In this document: positions 45,093 to 53,065 of the stretch, one piece after another
Layout of the letters: each line of letters begins with the position of its first letter
Numbering within the stretch: position 1 is the first letter of the stretch
From: Pseudomonas sp. Leaf58
GTDB taxonomy: Bacteria > Pseudomonadota > Gammaproteobacteria > Pseudomonadales > Pseudomonadaceae
Length of the DNA: 64,000 nucleotides
Direction: 5' to 3'
Assembly (NCBI RefSeq): GCF_003627215.1
Contig: NZ_CP032677.1
Span: forward strand, 1,493,501 to 1,557,500
Position numbers and translations under genes: made by a program
Notes under the pieces: generated by a model
Databases searched by the model: none
What the model was told of the DNA's origin: nothing
Seen by the model: only the letters and a program-made list of their open reading frames with translations

Positions 45093-45497
45093 TCAGAGGG
45101 TTTGACCTGAAGCGGTTATCAACTGCTTCTGCAAGTTCCAGTCGAAGGGTTCGCCATTTTGCTCGGCTTCATAGCGGCGTTCTTCCAGCTGTTGATAGAG
45201 GTTCAGCTCTTCATCTGGCATGAAGTGCAAGCAATCACCACCGAAGAACCAGAGCAAATCGCGTGGCACCAGGTGGGCGATTTGTGGATAGCGTTGGATT
45301 ACCTGGCAAATCAGGTCCTGCCCCAGGTATTGGCTATGCAGCGGATCCTGTGGCAGCAGGTTCAGCAGTTCGTCGAAGCGCTCCAGAAACAACGCATGGC
45401 TTTCTTCAGGTACCTGCTCGGCTTCGGCCACAGCCACCAGGATGGTGCGCAGATGCTGCAGCAGTTGCAGGTGATATTCCAGGTGGGGGGTGGCCAT
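45093..45497 (-). CDS. Conserved hypothetical protein (PA2817-like)
   Basis: A 134-residue helical, acidic protein starting MATPHLEYHL. It resembles the Pseudomonas family named after PA2817, which lies near fadE in other pseudomonads, as here. No signal peptide or membrane helix. Function unknown. Start ATG at 45497, with AGGA about nine bases upstream. Confidence 0.75.
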   Translation of the reverse strand: MATPHLEYHLQLLQHLRTILVAVAEAEQVPEESHALFLERFDELLNLLPQDPLHSQYLGQDLICQVIQRYPQIAHLVPRDLLWFFGGDCLHFMPDEELNLYQQLEERRYEAEQNGEPFDWNLQKQLITASGQTL

Positions 45498-45541
45498 GAT
45501 GCGGTCCTCGGCGAGCTAAAAGCGTGAGTATACCTCAATGA

Positions 45542-45555
45542 GGATCACCTCCTTA
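45542..45555 (-). promoter_or_regulatory. 14-nt perfect extended Shine-Dalgarno-like sequence
   Basis: On the minus strand TAAGGAGGTGATCC is the full complement of the 16S rRNA 3-prime end. A TATACT (45527-45532), a good -10, lies just downstream, so the site may instead overlap the -35 region of the promoter for the gene at 45093-45497. No long frame begins right after it. Confidence 0.35.
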
Positions 45556-45679
45556 CCGATAGGTTAAGCAGGTGGGTGGCCGGTTTGTGCACTCGGGTAC
45601 CTGTCATTTTTGATAGTTGAATGGAATGACGAGCAGGTTTTACATGGTGCCAGGCGTTTGGCCTGACTTGGAGAGCACC

Positions 45680-47185
45680 ATGGCTCGTGCGAATAGTTTG
45701 GCCCCGAGTGCAGGGGTTCCTATTGTTTATAGTCAGGTGTGGTACAGCCTGTTGAATGGATGCTGGAAGGTCTATTACGCAAAGAATGAATTTACCCCGG
45801 GTGAGGCGCTTTTGCTCGACAGGCAGACTGATGCTATCACGCGAAAAACTGCATCTTTGGTATTTGGTCGCCCGCAAATGAAGTGGTCGGACACCGTTGT
45901 AGAAATCCATAAACGGCTGCTGAGTGAGCGGGAGGCAGTCCTTGTATTGGAGGCGGGTGGCGATGCGGCCTGGTTGCGTGAAATCAGGGAGGTTGGATAC
46001 GACGGCAGCCAAATCCTGACAATCCAAGTCACCCTGCTCGGCAGCAAGCTCGCTTATCGAGGTGATGGTGTCGTTCGCTTGCAGTGGCCTGTTGTGCCGG
46101 AGTTTTCATTCACCGGGCAAGATACTTTACGGCTGAAACTGAAACGTGGCTACGAGGCCAAGAAAAGCGTTGATATTTATTCGGTCGGGCAGCCTGTTAA
46201 CAGCAAGTTGAATGCGTTGGATGTTATCTTCCAGCCGTACAATTATGCGACGGCAATGGCCTTGCAGTATGTCAGTACGAGCGTGGCAGCAGGGGAGGGC
46301 CAGGCGCCGGCCTTGGCAGGTTTGCCTGATAGCCGGGGCGTGGACGATGTCACTATTTTCTTGTTTTCCCAACTGGCGTTTCCTGAAGTGGGCCAAGGCC
46401 AGCCCCCTTACGATGAAGCATGGATCCCTTCCTTGGTGTTTCCGCCTCCCCAACTCAAGCGTGAAAATGGCTCTTACGATAAAATCTCCAAGGTCTATGG
46501 AACGGAATACTTCTCTCCCAGGGAGCAATTTTCATCGGCTGAGGGCGCTCAACCACTAAAAGTCGCATTGTCTCTTGACCCCTTGGTACGCGTCATCGCC
46601 AATGGCGAGGGCAAACAGCCCGTTTTGCTACAGCCAGGCCCTGACCTGGCGACCTGGGTGCTCGAGGGCGACCGGTTGGGGCGCGTGGATAAAGAAGGTA
46701 GTGCTCGGTACTATTACCCTCCGGCCAAATCGGAAGCCGAGGTAGTGCTGGAAGCGAACAACAAGACCAATCGCCCGGCTGCCGTTATTTCGAGCGTTCC
46801 GAAACGGTTCACGGTTGATGTGGTCAAGGCCACCCAAGGTGGCGAAAGTGCCTGTGCTACATTTGCAGTGTACTACGCACCGGTGACCCATTATTTCAAG
46901 GTGTCCTTGGCAGGTGGCAAGTTTAAACTTACCTTTTGTTTTTACTCACCTGATACAGGGAAGGAAGTTCAAGTCGAGGCGAGTGATACCGAATGGGCCA
47001 TTGCTTCGGGTAACGGGAGCGTATCCAGTACTGGCGTATTCAGCCCAGCCACCAGCAATCCATCGCCCTTCACGGTTGTTTGGGCGCGAGATACAACTAG
47101 CGACCGGCTGTTGTACTGGGCGTTTACCGTCATCCCGATACCGCTCTATTCGTCTGCTGAGGCAGTGGCGTTGTTCCAGAGCTAA
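45680..47185 (+). CDS. Large hypothetical protein of unknown family
   Basis: A 501-residue protein I do not recognise. No signal peptide is evident. The first 330 residues are mixed alpha/beta, with many Trp/Tyr (for example SQVWYSLLNGCWKVYYAKNE). The end (about 420-485), with DTEWAIASGNGSVSSTGVFS, looks like a bacterial Ig-like (Big-type) domain. GC is about 50-55 percent, well below the neighbours, suggesting recent acquisition. The ATG at 45680 follows GGAG by six bases; the frame is open upstream to 45617 but lacks such a site. It stands alone, convergent with fadE. Confidence 0.7.
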   Translation: MARANSLAPSAGVPIVYSQVWYSLLNGCWKVYYAKNEFTPGEALLLDRQTDAITRKTASLVFGRPQMKWSDTVVEIHKRLLSEREAVLVLEAGGDAAWLREIREVGYDGSQILTIQVTLLGSKLAYRGDGVVRLQWPVVPEFSFTGQDTLRLKLKRGYEAKKSVDIYSVGQPVNSKLNALDVIFQPYNYATAMALQYVSTSVAAGEGQAPALAGLPDSRGVDDVTIFLFSQLAFPEVGQGQPPYDEAWIPSLVFPPPQLKRENGSYDKISKVYGTEYFSPREQFSSAEGAQPLKVALSLDPLVRVIANGEGKQPVLLQPGPDLATWVLEGDRLGRVDKEGSARYYYPPAKSEAEVVLEANNKTNRPAAVISSVPKRFTVDVVKATQGGESACATFAVYYAPVTHYFKVSLAGGKFKLTFCFYSPDTGKEVQVEASDTEWAIASGNGSVSSTGVFSPATSNPSPFTVVWARDTTSDRLLYWAFTVIPIPLYSSAEAVALFQS

Positions 47186-47209
47186 CGCCTTGTTTTAGCG
47201 TTCGCCAAG

Positions 47210-47237
47210 CCGACAGAGCCTTCAATGACTCTGTCGG
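47210..47237. terminator. Hairpin between convergent genes
   Basis: CCGACAGAG and CTCTGTCGG form a perfect 9-bp stem with a ten-base loop; no T-run. Likely transcript end for the unknown gene and fadE. Confidence 0.6.
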
Positions 47238-47252
47238 TATCCTTGCATACTT

Positions 47253-49700
47253 TCAGCGAATGCGCCCCGGCTCGGGTGCCAGCTGGTCTTTGTCGAAAGC
47301 GTCCACCTCGATTACCTTCCGGCGGGCCTGCTCGGCTTCCTGCAGGCGTTGGCCCTCGGCAGGCTGTAACAGGCCCGCGTCAACGGCTGCTTCGACGGGC
47401 GACTGGCCTTGGGTTGCCTTTACCCTGCCTGCCTTGATGGCCTGATGCAGCATTTTTTGCAGGGGCGCTGATTCATCCAGCAAATCACTTGCCCGTTGCA
47501 GCGCCGCAACAGGGTCGCCTTCACCGGTTGGCCTGTAGCAGCCCGCGAGCAATTCCTCCAGCGCCGGGTCGCCCTTGCTGCGCCCAATCAGCGCCGCCAC
47601 CTCGGCGTCCAGTTCATCGCTCGGCCCGGTATGGCGGCGGCCGAAGGGGAACACCAGCACGCGCAGCGCGCAGCCGACAAAACGGTTGGGGAAGTTGTCG
47701 AGTAGCCGGTCGAGGGCCTTTTCCGCCTGGCCCAAGCTTTCTTCCATGGCCCAACGCAGCAGGGGCTGCATATGCTCGGGCGAGCCCAGGTCGTGGTAAC
47801 GCTTGAGCGCGGCGCTGGACAAGTACAGGTAGCTCAGTACATCACCCAGCCGGGCACTCAGGCGTTCGCGGCGCTTGAGGGCGCCACCCAGTAGCAGCAT
47901 CGACAAGTCCGCCAGCAGGGCGAAGGCGGCGGCCTGGCGGTTGAGGGCGTGGAAGTAGCCTTGGCTCAAGGCATCGCCCGGCACGTTCTCCAGGCGGCCC
48001 AGCCCCAGGTTGAACACCAGCGTGCTGGCCGCGTTGCCGGCGGCGAACATCATGTGCTTGATCAACAGGTCGTCGAATTCGCGCAGCGCCTGGTCGCGGT
48101 CTTCGCGGCCGGCCAGGGCCATTTCCTTGAGCACGAACGGGTGGCAGCGAATGGCGCCCTGGCCGAAGATCATCAGGTTGCGCGAAAGAATGTTGGCGCC
48201 CTCGACCGTGATGAAGATCGGTGCCCCTTGCCAGTTACGCCCCAGGTAGTTGTTCGGGCCCATGATGATGGCTTTGCCACCGTGCACGTCCATGGCGTGC
48301 TGGATGCACTCGCGGCCGCGCTCGGTGAGGTGGTACTTGAGGATCGCCGACAGCACCGAAGGCTTCTCGCCCAGGTCCACGGCCTTGGCGGTCAGCAGGC
48401 GGGCGCTGTCCATCAGCCAGGCATTGCCGCCAATACGTGCCAGTGACTCCTGGATGCCTTCGAAGGCCGCCAGCGGCACGTTGAACTGCTCGCGAATTTT
48501 GGCGTACTGGCCGGTGACCAGGCTGGTGTACTTGGCGGCCCCGGTGCCGACGGCGGGCAGGGAGATCGAACGGCCCACCGACAGGCAGTTCATCAGCATC
48601 ATCCAGCCCTTGCCGAGCATGGCCTGCCCGCCGATGAGGAAACTCAGCGGCACGAACACGTCCTTGCCGCTGTTGGGGCCGTTCATGAAGGCGGCGCCCA
48701 GGGGGAGGTGGCGCTTGCCGATGTCTACGCCGGGAGTGTCGGTGGGTATCAGCGCTAGGCTGATGCCCAGCTCTTCCTCGTCACCCAGCAGATGGTCCGG
48801 GTCAAATGCCTTGAATGCCAGGCCCAACAGTGTGGCGATTGGGCCGAGGGTGATGTAGCGCTTTTCCCAGTTCAGGCGCAGGCCGATGACTTCTTCACCC
48901 TGCCATTGGCCCCTGCAGACCACGCCGGTGTCGGGCATGGCACCGGCATCGGAGCCGGCCAGCGGGCCAGTGAGGGCGAAGCAGGGGATTTCTTCGCCGC
49001 GGGCCAGGCGTGGCAGGTAGTGGTTGCGTTGTGCGTCGGTGCCGTAATGCAGCAGCAGTTCGGCGGGGCCCAGGGAGTTGGGCACCATCACTGTGGAGGC
49101 CAGGTCGCCGCTGCGGGTGGCAAGTTTCATCGCCACCTGAGAATGGGCGTAGGCAGAAAAGCCTTTGCCACCGTATTCCTTGGGGATGATCAGGGCGAAG
49201 AAGCCGTGCTCCTTGATATGCGTCCAGGCTTCGGGCGGCAGGTCCAGGTCCTGGCCGATCTGCCAGTCGCTGACCATGGCACACAGTTCTTCGGTAGGGC
49301 CGTCGATGAAGGCTTGTTCTTCTTCAGTCAGCTTCGGTGCCGGGTAGGCGAGCAACGTGCGCCAGTCGGGGCGGCCGCTGAACAGTTCGCCGTCCCACCA
49401 CACGGTACCGGCGTCGATCGCCTCGCGCTCAGTCTGCGACATGGGCGGCAGGGTACGCTGGAACCAGTTGAACACCCGGCTGGTGAACACCTTGCGCCGC
49501 CACTCCGGCAGCGCCACCAGGGCGATCTTCAGCGCCAGCACGATCCAGATCAGGGTCAGCAGCCAGCCAGGGGCACTGCTGAAAATGCCCATCAGCAGCA
49601 CGTAGGCCGCCATGATGCCGAGAATTTGCAAGGGCGCCAGGCGCCGATGCGTGAGGTACGCCGCGCCGATCACCAGCACTACCAACCACAACAGCAACAT
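47253..49700 (-). CDS. fadE: Long-chain acyl-CoA dehydrogenase FadE
   Basis: An 815-residue acyl-CoA dehydrogenase of the FadE type, first step of fatty-acid beta-oxidation. Two or three N-terminal membrane helices (first 65 residues) precede the FAD-binding fold. FALTGPLAGSDAG and the later VHGGKAIIMGPNNYLGR are family regions. The long C-terminal half is the DUF1974 extension typical of FadE. The ATG at 49700 follows AAGGAGG. Divergent from the gst gene across a REP. Confidence 0.96.
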   Translation of the reverse strand: MLLLWLVVLVIGAAYLTHRRLAPLQILGIMAAYVLLMGIFSSAPGWLLTLIWIVLALKIALVALPEWRRKVFTSRVFNWFQRTLPPMSQTEREAIDAGTVWWDGELFSGRPDWRTLLAYPAPKLTEEEQAFIDGPTEELCAMVSDWQIGQDLDLPPEAWTHIKEHGFFALIIPKEYGGKGFSAYAHSQVAMKLATRSGDLASTVMVPNSLGPAELLLHYGTDAQRNHYLPRLARGEEIPCFALTGPLAGSDAGAMPDTGVVCRGQWQGEEVIGLRLNWEKRYITLGPIATLLGLAFKAFDPDHLLGDEEELGISLALIPTDTPGVDIGKRHLPLGAAFMNGPNSGKDVFVPLSFLIGGQAMLGKGWMMLMNCLSVGRSISLPAVGTGAAKYTSLVTGQYAKIREQFNVPLAAFEGIQESLARIGGNAWLMDSARLLTAKAVDLGEKPSVLSAILKYHLTERGRECIQHAMDVHGGKAIIMGPNNYLGRNWQGAPIFITVEGANILSRNLMIFGQGAIRCHPFVLKEMALAGREDRDQALREFDDLLIKHMMFAAGNAASTLVFNLGLGRLENVPGDALSQGYFHALNRQAAAFALLADLSMLLLGGALKRRERLSARLGDVLSYLYLSSAALKRYHDLGSPEHMQPLLRWAMEESLGQAEKALDRLLDNFPNRFVGCALRVLVFPFGRRHTGPSDELDAEVAALIGRSKGDPALEELLAGCYRPTGEGDPVAALQRASDLLDESAPLQKMLHQAIKAGRVKATQGQSPVEAAVDAGLLQPAEGQRLQEAEQARRKVIEVDAFDKDQLAPEPGRIR

Positions 49701-49823
49701 AATCGATCCTCCTTGGAGCCAGGGGGCTTGAGCCGTCCCAGACAGCTTAGACGTAACGCTGTGAGCGGCGGCTTCGGAACAGTGACAGGGTGTGGCGGTG
49801 AGAGTTTCAGGGCGTTGTATGCC

Positions 49824-49880
49824 TGTACCGGCCCTTTCGCTTTTGTAGGAGCGGGCTTGCCCGCGAAAGGGCCGGTACAG
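49824..49880. repeat. Collapsed REP pair
   Basis: TGTACCGGCCCTTTCGC at the left and GCGAAAGGGCCGGTACA at the right are perfect 17-bp inverted repeats, but the left REP stops after the C and jumps to TTTTGTAGGAGCGGG, so the inner half is deleted. Confidence 0.8.
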
Positions 49881-49935
49881 CCGGTAAAACTCTGGAGTAG
49901 ACTGTGCCTCCTGCGCATTTCATAAGGAGATTGCC

Positions 49936-50559
49936 ATGCTGAAGATCTGGGGCCGCAAGAATTCGAGCAATGTGCGCAAGGCACTGTGGATTGCCCACGA
50001 ACTGGGCCTGGACTTCGAGGCCATCGACGCCGGCGGCGCCTTCGGTGTGGTCAACGAGCCGCACTACCGCGCCCGCAACCCCAACGGCCTGGTGCCGATG
50101 CTCGAAGACGGCGACCTGACCTTGTGGGAGTCCAATACCATCGTTCGCTACCTGTGTGCCGAGTACGGTGCAGAGCAGGGCTGGTACCTGGAAGACCCGC
50201 GCCAGCGCGCCCTGGCCGACAAGTGGATGGACTGGACCACCTCGTCCTTCGCCGCACCGTTCCGTCCGCTGTTCTGGGGCCTGCTGCGCACCCCGGAAGA
50301 CCAGCGCGACTGGGTGGCGATCAACGCCGCGCACAAGCAGTGCGCCCAGTTGCTGGCCATTGCCGACGAAACCCTGGGTAAACAGCCGTACCTGTCCGGT
50401 GACCAGATCGGCATGGGCGACATCCCACTGGGTAGCTTTATCTATGCCTGGTTCGAAATGCCCATCGAGCGCCCGGCCATGCGCCACCTGGAAGCCTGGT
50501 ACCAGCGCCTCAAGGCCCGCCCGGCCTACCAGGCAGCGGTGATGACCGCGCTGACCTGA
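49936..50559 (+). CDS. Glutathione S-transferase
   Basis: A 207-residue GST: thioredoxin-fold N-domain with KNSSNVRKALWIAHELGL (the N-terminal active Ser/Asn region), NPNGLVPML and ESNTIVRYL; all-helical C-domain. It conjugates or reduces using glutathione; substrate unknown. The ATG at 49936 follows AAGGAG. The same gene order (fadE, gst, ABC) is known in Pseudomonas. Confidence 0.92.
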   Translation: MLKIWGRKNSSNVRKALWIAHELGLDFEAIDAGGAFGVVNEPHYRARNPNGLVPMLEDGDLTLWESNTIVRYLCAEYGAEQGWYLEDPRQRALADKWMDWTTSSFAAPFRPLFWGLLRTPEDQRDWVAINAAHKQCAQLLAIADETLGKQPYLSGDQIGMGDIPLGSFIYAWFEMPIERPAMRHLEAWYQRLKARPAYQAAVMTALT

Positions 50560-50578
50560 TCGAACACCACGGCTACTT

Positions 50579-50593
50579 CGATAGTCATTATCA
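50579..50593. promoter_or_regulatory. Fur-box-like site
   Basis: CGATAGTCATTATCA matches the 7-1-7 Fur consensus TGATAATNATTATCA at 12 of 14 fixed positions. It lies between gst and the ABC ATPase gene, 112 bp before the latter. Confidence 0.4.
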
Positions 50594-50611
50594 ATACACA
50601 TGACTGTACTT

Positions 50612-50642
50612 GTGCGGCCTGGCCTTGCACCATTGGCCGCAC
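50612..50642 (+). promoter_or_regulatory. Perfect inverted repeat before the ABC genes
   Basis: GTGCGGCC (50612-50619) and GGCCGCAC (50635-50642) are an 8-bp inverted repeat with a 15-base loop, either a gst terminator without T-run or a leader hairpin of the ABC operon. Confidence 0.45.
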
Positions 50643-50704
50643 TCACTGCGCCAGTGACTATGCCTGGCGTGTCCCGCACCATTTTCCTCGGTAAGTGACC
50701 CGCT

Positions 50705-51637
50705 ATGAGTTCCGCCCTGTCCATCCGACAGCTGACCAAGACCTACGGCAACGGCTTCCAGGCCCTCAAGGGCATCGACCTGGACGTGGCTGAAGGTGAC
50801 TTTTTCGCCTTGCTCGGCCCCAACGGTGCCGGCAAGTCCACCACCATCGGTATCCTCTCCACCTTGGTGAACAAGACCAGCGGCACGGTCAATGTGTTCG
50901 GCCATGACCTGGACCGCGAGCCGGCGGCGCTCAAGCGCTGCCTGGGCGTGGTGCCGCAGGAGTTCAACTTCAACCAGTTCGAGAAGTGCTTCGACATTGT
51001 CGTGACCCAGGCCGGTTACTACGGCATCCCGCCGAAGATCGCCAAGGCGCGCGCCGAGCAGTACCTGACCCAGCTAGGCCTGTGGGACAAGCGCGATGTG
51101 CCGTCACGTTCGCTGTCCGGTGGCATGAAACGCCGCCTGATGATTGCCCGCGCACTGATCCACGAGCCGCGCCTGCTGATCCTCGACGAGCCCACCGCCG
51201 GCGTGGACATCGAGCTGCGCCGTTCGATGTGGAGTTTTCTCACCGAGCTGAACCAGAAGGGCATCACCATCATCCTCACCACCCACTACCTGGAAGAGGC
51301 TGAGCAGCTGTGCCGTAACATCGGCATCATCGACCACGGCACCATCGTAGAGAACACCAGCATGCGCCAGTTGCTGGGCAAGCTGCACGTCGAAACCTTC
51401 GTCCTCGACCTCAAGCAGGACCTGGCCACGGCGCCGGTATTGCAAGGTTACCCGTGCCGGCTGCTGACCCCGCACACCCTGGAAGTGCAAGTGGACAAGG
51501 ACGTCGGCATTACCGCGCTGTTCGGCCAGCTGGCGCTGCAGAACATCGAGGTGCAGAGCCTGCGCAACAAAACCAACCGACTCGAGGAGCTGTTCGTGTC
51601 CCTGGTGGAAAAAAACCTGTCGAAGGTGGCCGTATGA
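50705..51637 (+). CDS. ABC-2 type transporter ATPase
   Basis: A 310-residue ABC ATPase: Walker A GPNGAGKST, signature LSGGMKRRLMIARAL, Walker B LLILDEPTAGVD and the switch His in TTHYLEEAEQL. It belongs to the CcmA/YadG branch of multidrug or polysaccharide export. Start ATG at 50705. Its stop overlaps the permease start (ATGA), so they are co-translated. A Fur-like box is upstream. Confidence 0.95.
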   Translation: MSSALSIRQLTKTYGNGFQALKGIDLDVAEGDFFALLGPNGAGKSTTIGILSTLVNKTSGTVNVFGHDLDREPAALKRCLGVVPQEFNFNQFEKCFDIVVTQAGYYGIPPKIAKARAEQYLTQLGLWDKRDVPSRSLSGGMKRRLMIARALIHEPRLLILDEPTAGVDIELRRSMWSFLTELNQKGITIILTTHYLEEAEQLCRNIGIIDHGTIVENTSMRQLLGKLHVETFVLDLKQDLATAPVLQGYPCRLLTPHTLEVQVDKDVGITALFGQLALQNIEVQSLRNKTNRLEELFVSLVEKNLSKVAV

Positions 51638-52413
51638 GTGTGGAACTGCGCACCAACTGGGTCGCCCTGAACACCATCGTCTACCGCGAAGTGCGGCGTT
51701 TTTTGCGCATTTGGCCGCAGACCCTGCTGCCGCCGGCCATCACCATGGTCCTGTACTTCGTCATCTTCGGTAACCTGATTGGCCGGCAGATCGGCGACAT
51801 GGGCGGCTTCACCTACATGGAGTACATCGTGCCGGGGCTGATCATGATGTCGGTGATCACCAACTCCTATGGCAACGTGGTGTCGAGCTTCTTCGGTAGC
51901 AAGTTCCAGCGCTCGATCGAGGAGCTGATGGTGTCGCCGGTATCGCCACACATCATTCTGGTCGGCTATGTGCTGGGCGGTGTGTTGCGCGGCCTGATGG
52001 TGGGGGTGATCGTGACCATCCTGTCGATGTTCTTCACCCACTTGCAGGTGCACCACCTGGGCGTGACCGTGGTGGTGGTGCTGCTGACCGCCACCATCTT
52101 TTCGCTGCTGGGCTTCGTCAACGCGGTGTTCGCGCGCAACTTCGACGATATATCGATCATCCCGACCTTCGTGCTGACGCCGCTGACCTACTTGGGCGGG
52201 GTGTTCTACTCGATCAACCTGCTGCCGCCGTTTTGGCAGACCGTATCGTTGGCCAACCCGGTGCTGCACATGGTCAACTCGTTCCGCTACGGCATCCTAG
52301 GGGTGTCGGATATCAGTATTGGTACGGCGATCACCTTCATGCTGGTTGCCACTGCGGTGCTCTACCTGCTGTGCGTTCGCCTGCTGGTCAGCGGCCGCGG
52401 CATGCGTGCATGA
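51634..52413 (+). CDS. ABC-2 type transporter permease (YadH-like)
   Basis: A 259-residue six-helix permease of the ABC-2 type, partner of the ATPase just upstream. The motif region NPVLHMVNSFRYGILG is the family C-terminal mark. Start ATG at 51634 overlaps the ATPase stop by four bases. The last 117 bp are overlapped by the convergent DUF2062 gene. Exported substrate unknown. Confidence 0.93.
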   Translation: MSVELRTNWVALNTIVYREVRRFLRIWPQTLLPPAITMVLYFVIFGNLIGRQIGDMGGFTYMEYIVPGLIMMSVITNSYGNVVSSFFGSKFQRSIEELMVSPVSPHIILVGYVLGGVLRGLMVGVIVTILSMFFTHLQVHHLGVTVVVVLLTATIFSLLGFVNAVFARNFDDISIIPTFVLTPLTYLGGVFYSINLLPPFWQTVSLANPVLHMVNSFRYGILGVSDISIGTAITFMLVATAVLYLLCVRLLVSGRGMRA

Positions 52414-52923
52414 ACAGCGGAGCTTGCGCCGGCGCCACTGCCGGCCAATCCACCAGCGCCAGTACAGCAGGGTGGTGAAGTAGGCGACGATGCCGAGCAC
52501 CACCCCGCACACCACCGACCCCAGCAAAAATGGCTGCCACAGCGTGGCCAGCTGGTCGCTGATCCATGCGAAGGTCAGTTCGTCGGGGAGGGTGCGCGGT
52601 GGGACCTGCATCAGCCAGGCGCCGGTCATGTAGGTAACGAAGAACACTGGCGGCATGGTCAGCGGGTTGGTCAACCATACCAGGCTGACGGCGATCGGCA
52701 GGTTGCCGCGTACCGGGATTGCCAGCGCCGCCGCCAGCAGCATTTGCATGGGGATGGGAATCAGCGCCGCGAATAGGCCCACGCCCATGGCGCGTGCCAC
52801 CGAATGGCGGTTGAGGTGCCAGAGGTTCGGGTCGTGTAGCAGTTTGCCGAAAAAGCGTAAGGACTTGTGTTCGCGAATGCTGGTCGGATCCGGCATGTAG
52901 CGTTTGAAAAGTCGGCGCGGCAT
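52297..52923 (-). CDS. DUF2062 membrane protein with antisense C-terminal extension
   Basis: A 208-residue DUF2062 protein: polar N-terminus (MPRRLFKRYMPDPTSIREHK), then three membrane helices with LVWLTNPLTMPPVF, the family motif. The expected end is near RRWIGRQW-type residues about 165-170; here the frame continues 39 codons (TADQQANAQQVEHRS-like) through the 3-prime end of the convergent permease gene. The tail is polar and looks like antisense, so it may be a lost stop codon rather than a real domain. Start ATG at 52923. Confidence 0.8.
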   Translation of the reverse strand: MPRRLFKRYMPDPTSIREHKSLRFFGKLLHDPNLWHLNRHSVARAMGVGLFAALIPIPMQMLLAAALAIPVRGNLPIAVSLVWLTNPLTMPPVFFVTYMTGAWLMQVPPRTLPDELTFAWISDQLATLWQPFLLGSVVCGVVLGIVAYFTTLLYWRWWIGRQWRRRKLRCSCTHAAAADQQANAQQVEHRSGNQHEGDRRTNTDIRHP

Positions 52924-53065
52924 GTAGGCTCCCCGGGCGTTGATCCTGGCAGTATGCCCTTATTCCGGTTCAGCCTCGTTTAGAGTTTGTGACAATTGTT
53001 GAGCAAGCGCTGCCGGCAATTGGGCTATGCCTCAGAAGGTGATTTCGCTTCTGGAGCTCTACCTT

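Noticed and set aside
45542..45555. Fragment of a 16S rRNA gene
   Set aside because: Only 14 bases match the 16S end, with no further rRNA sequence on either side.
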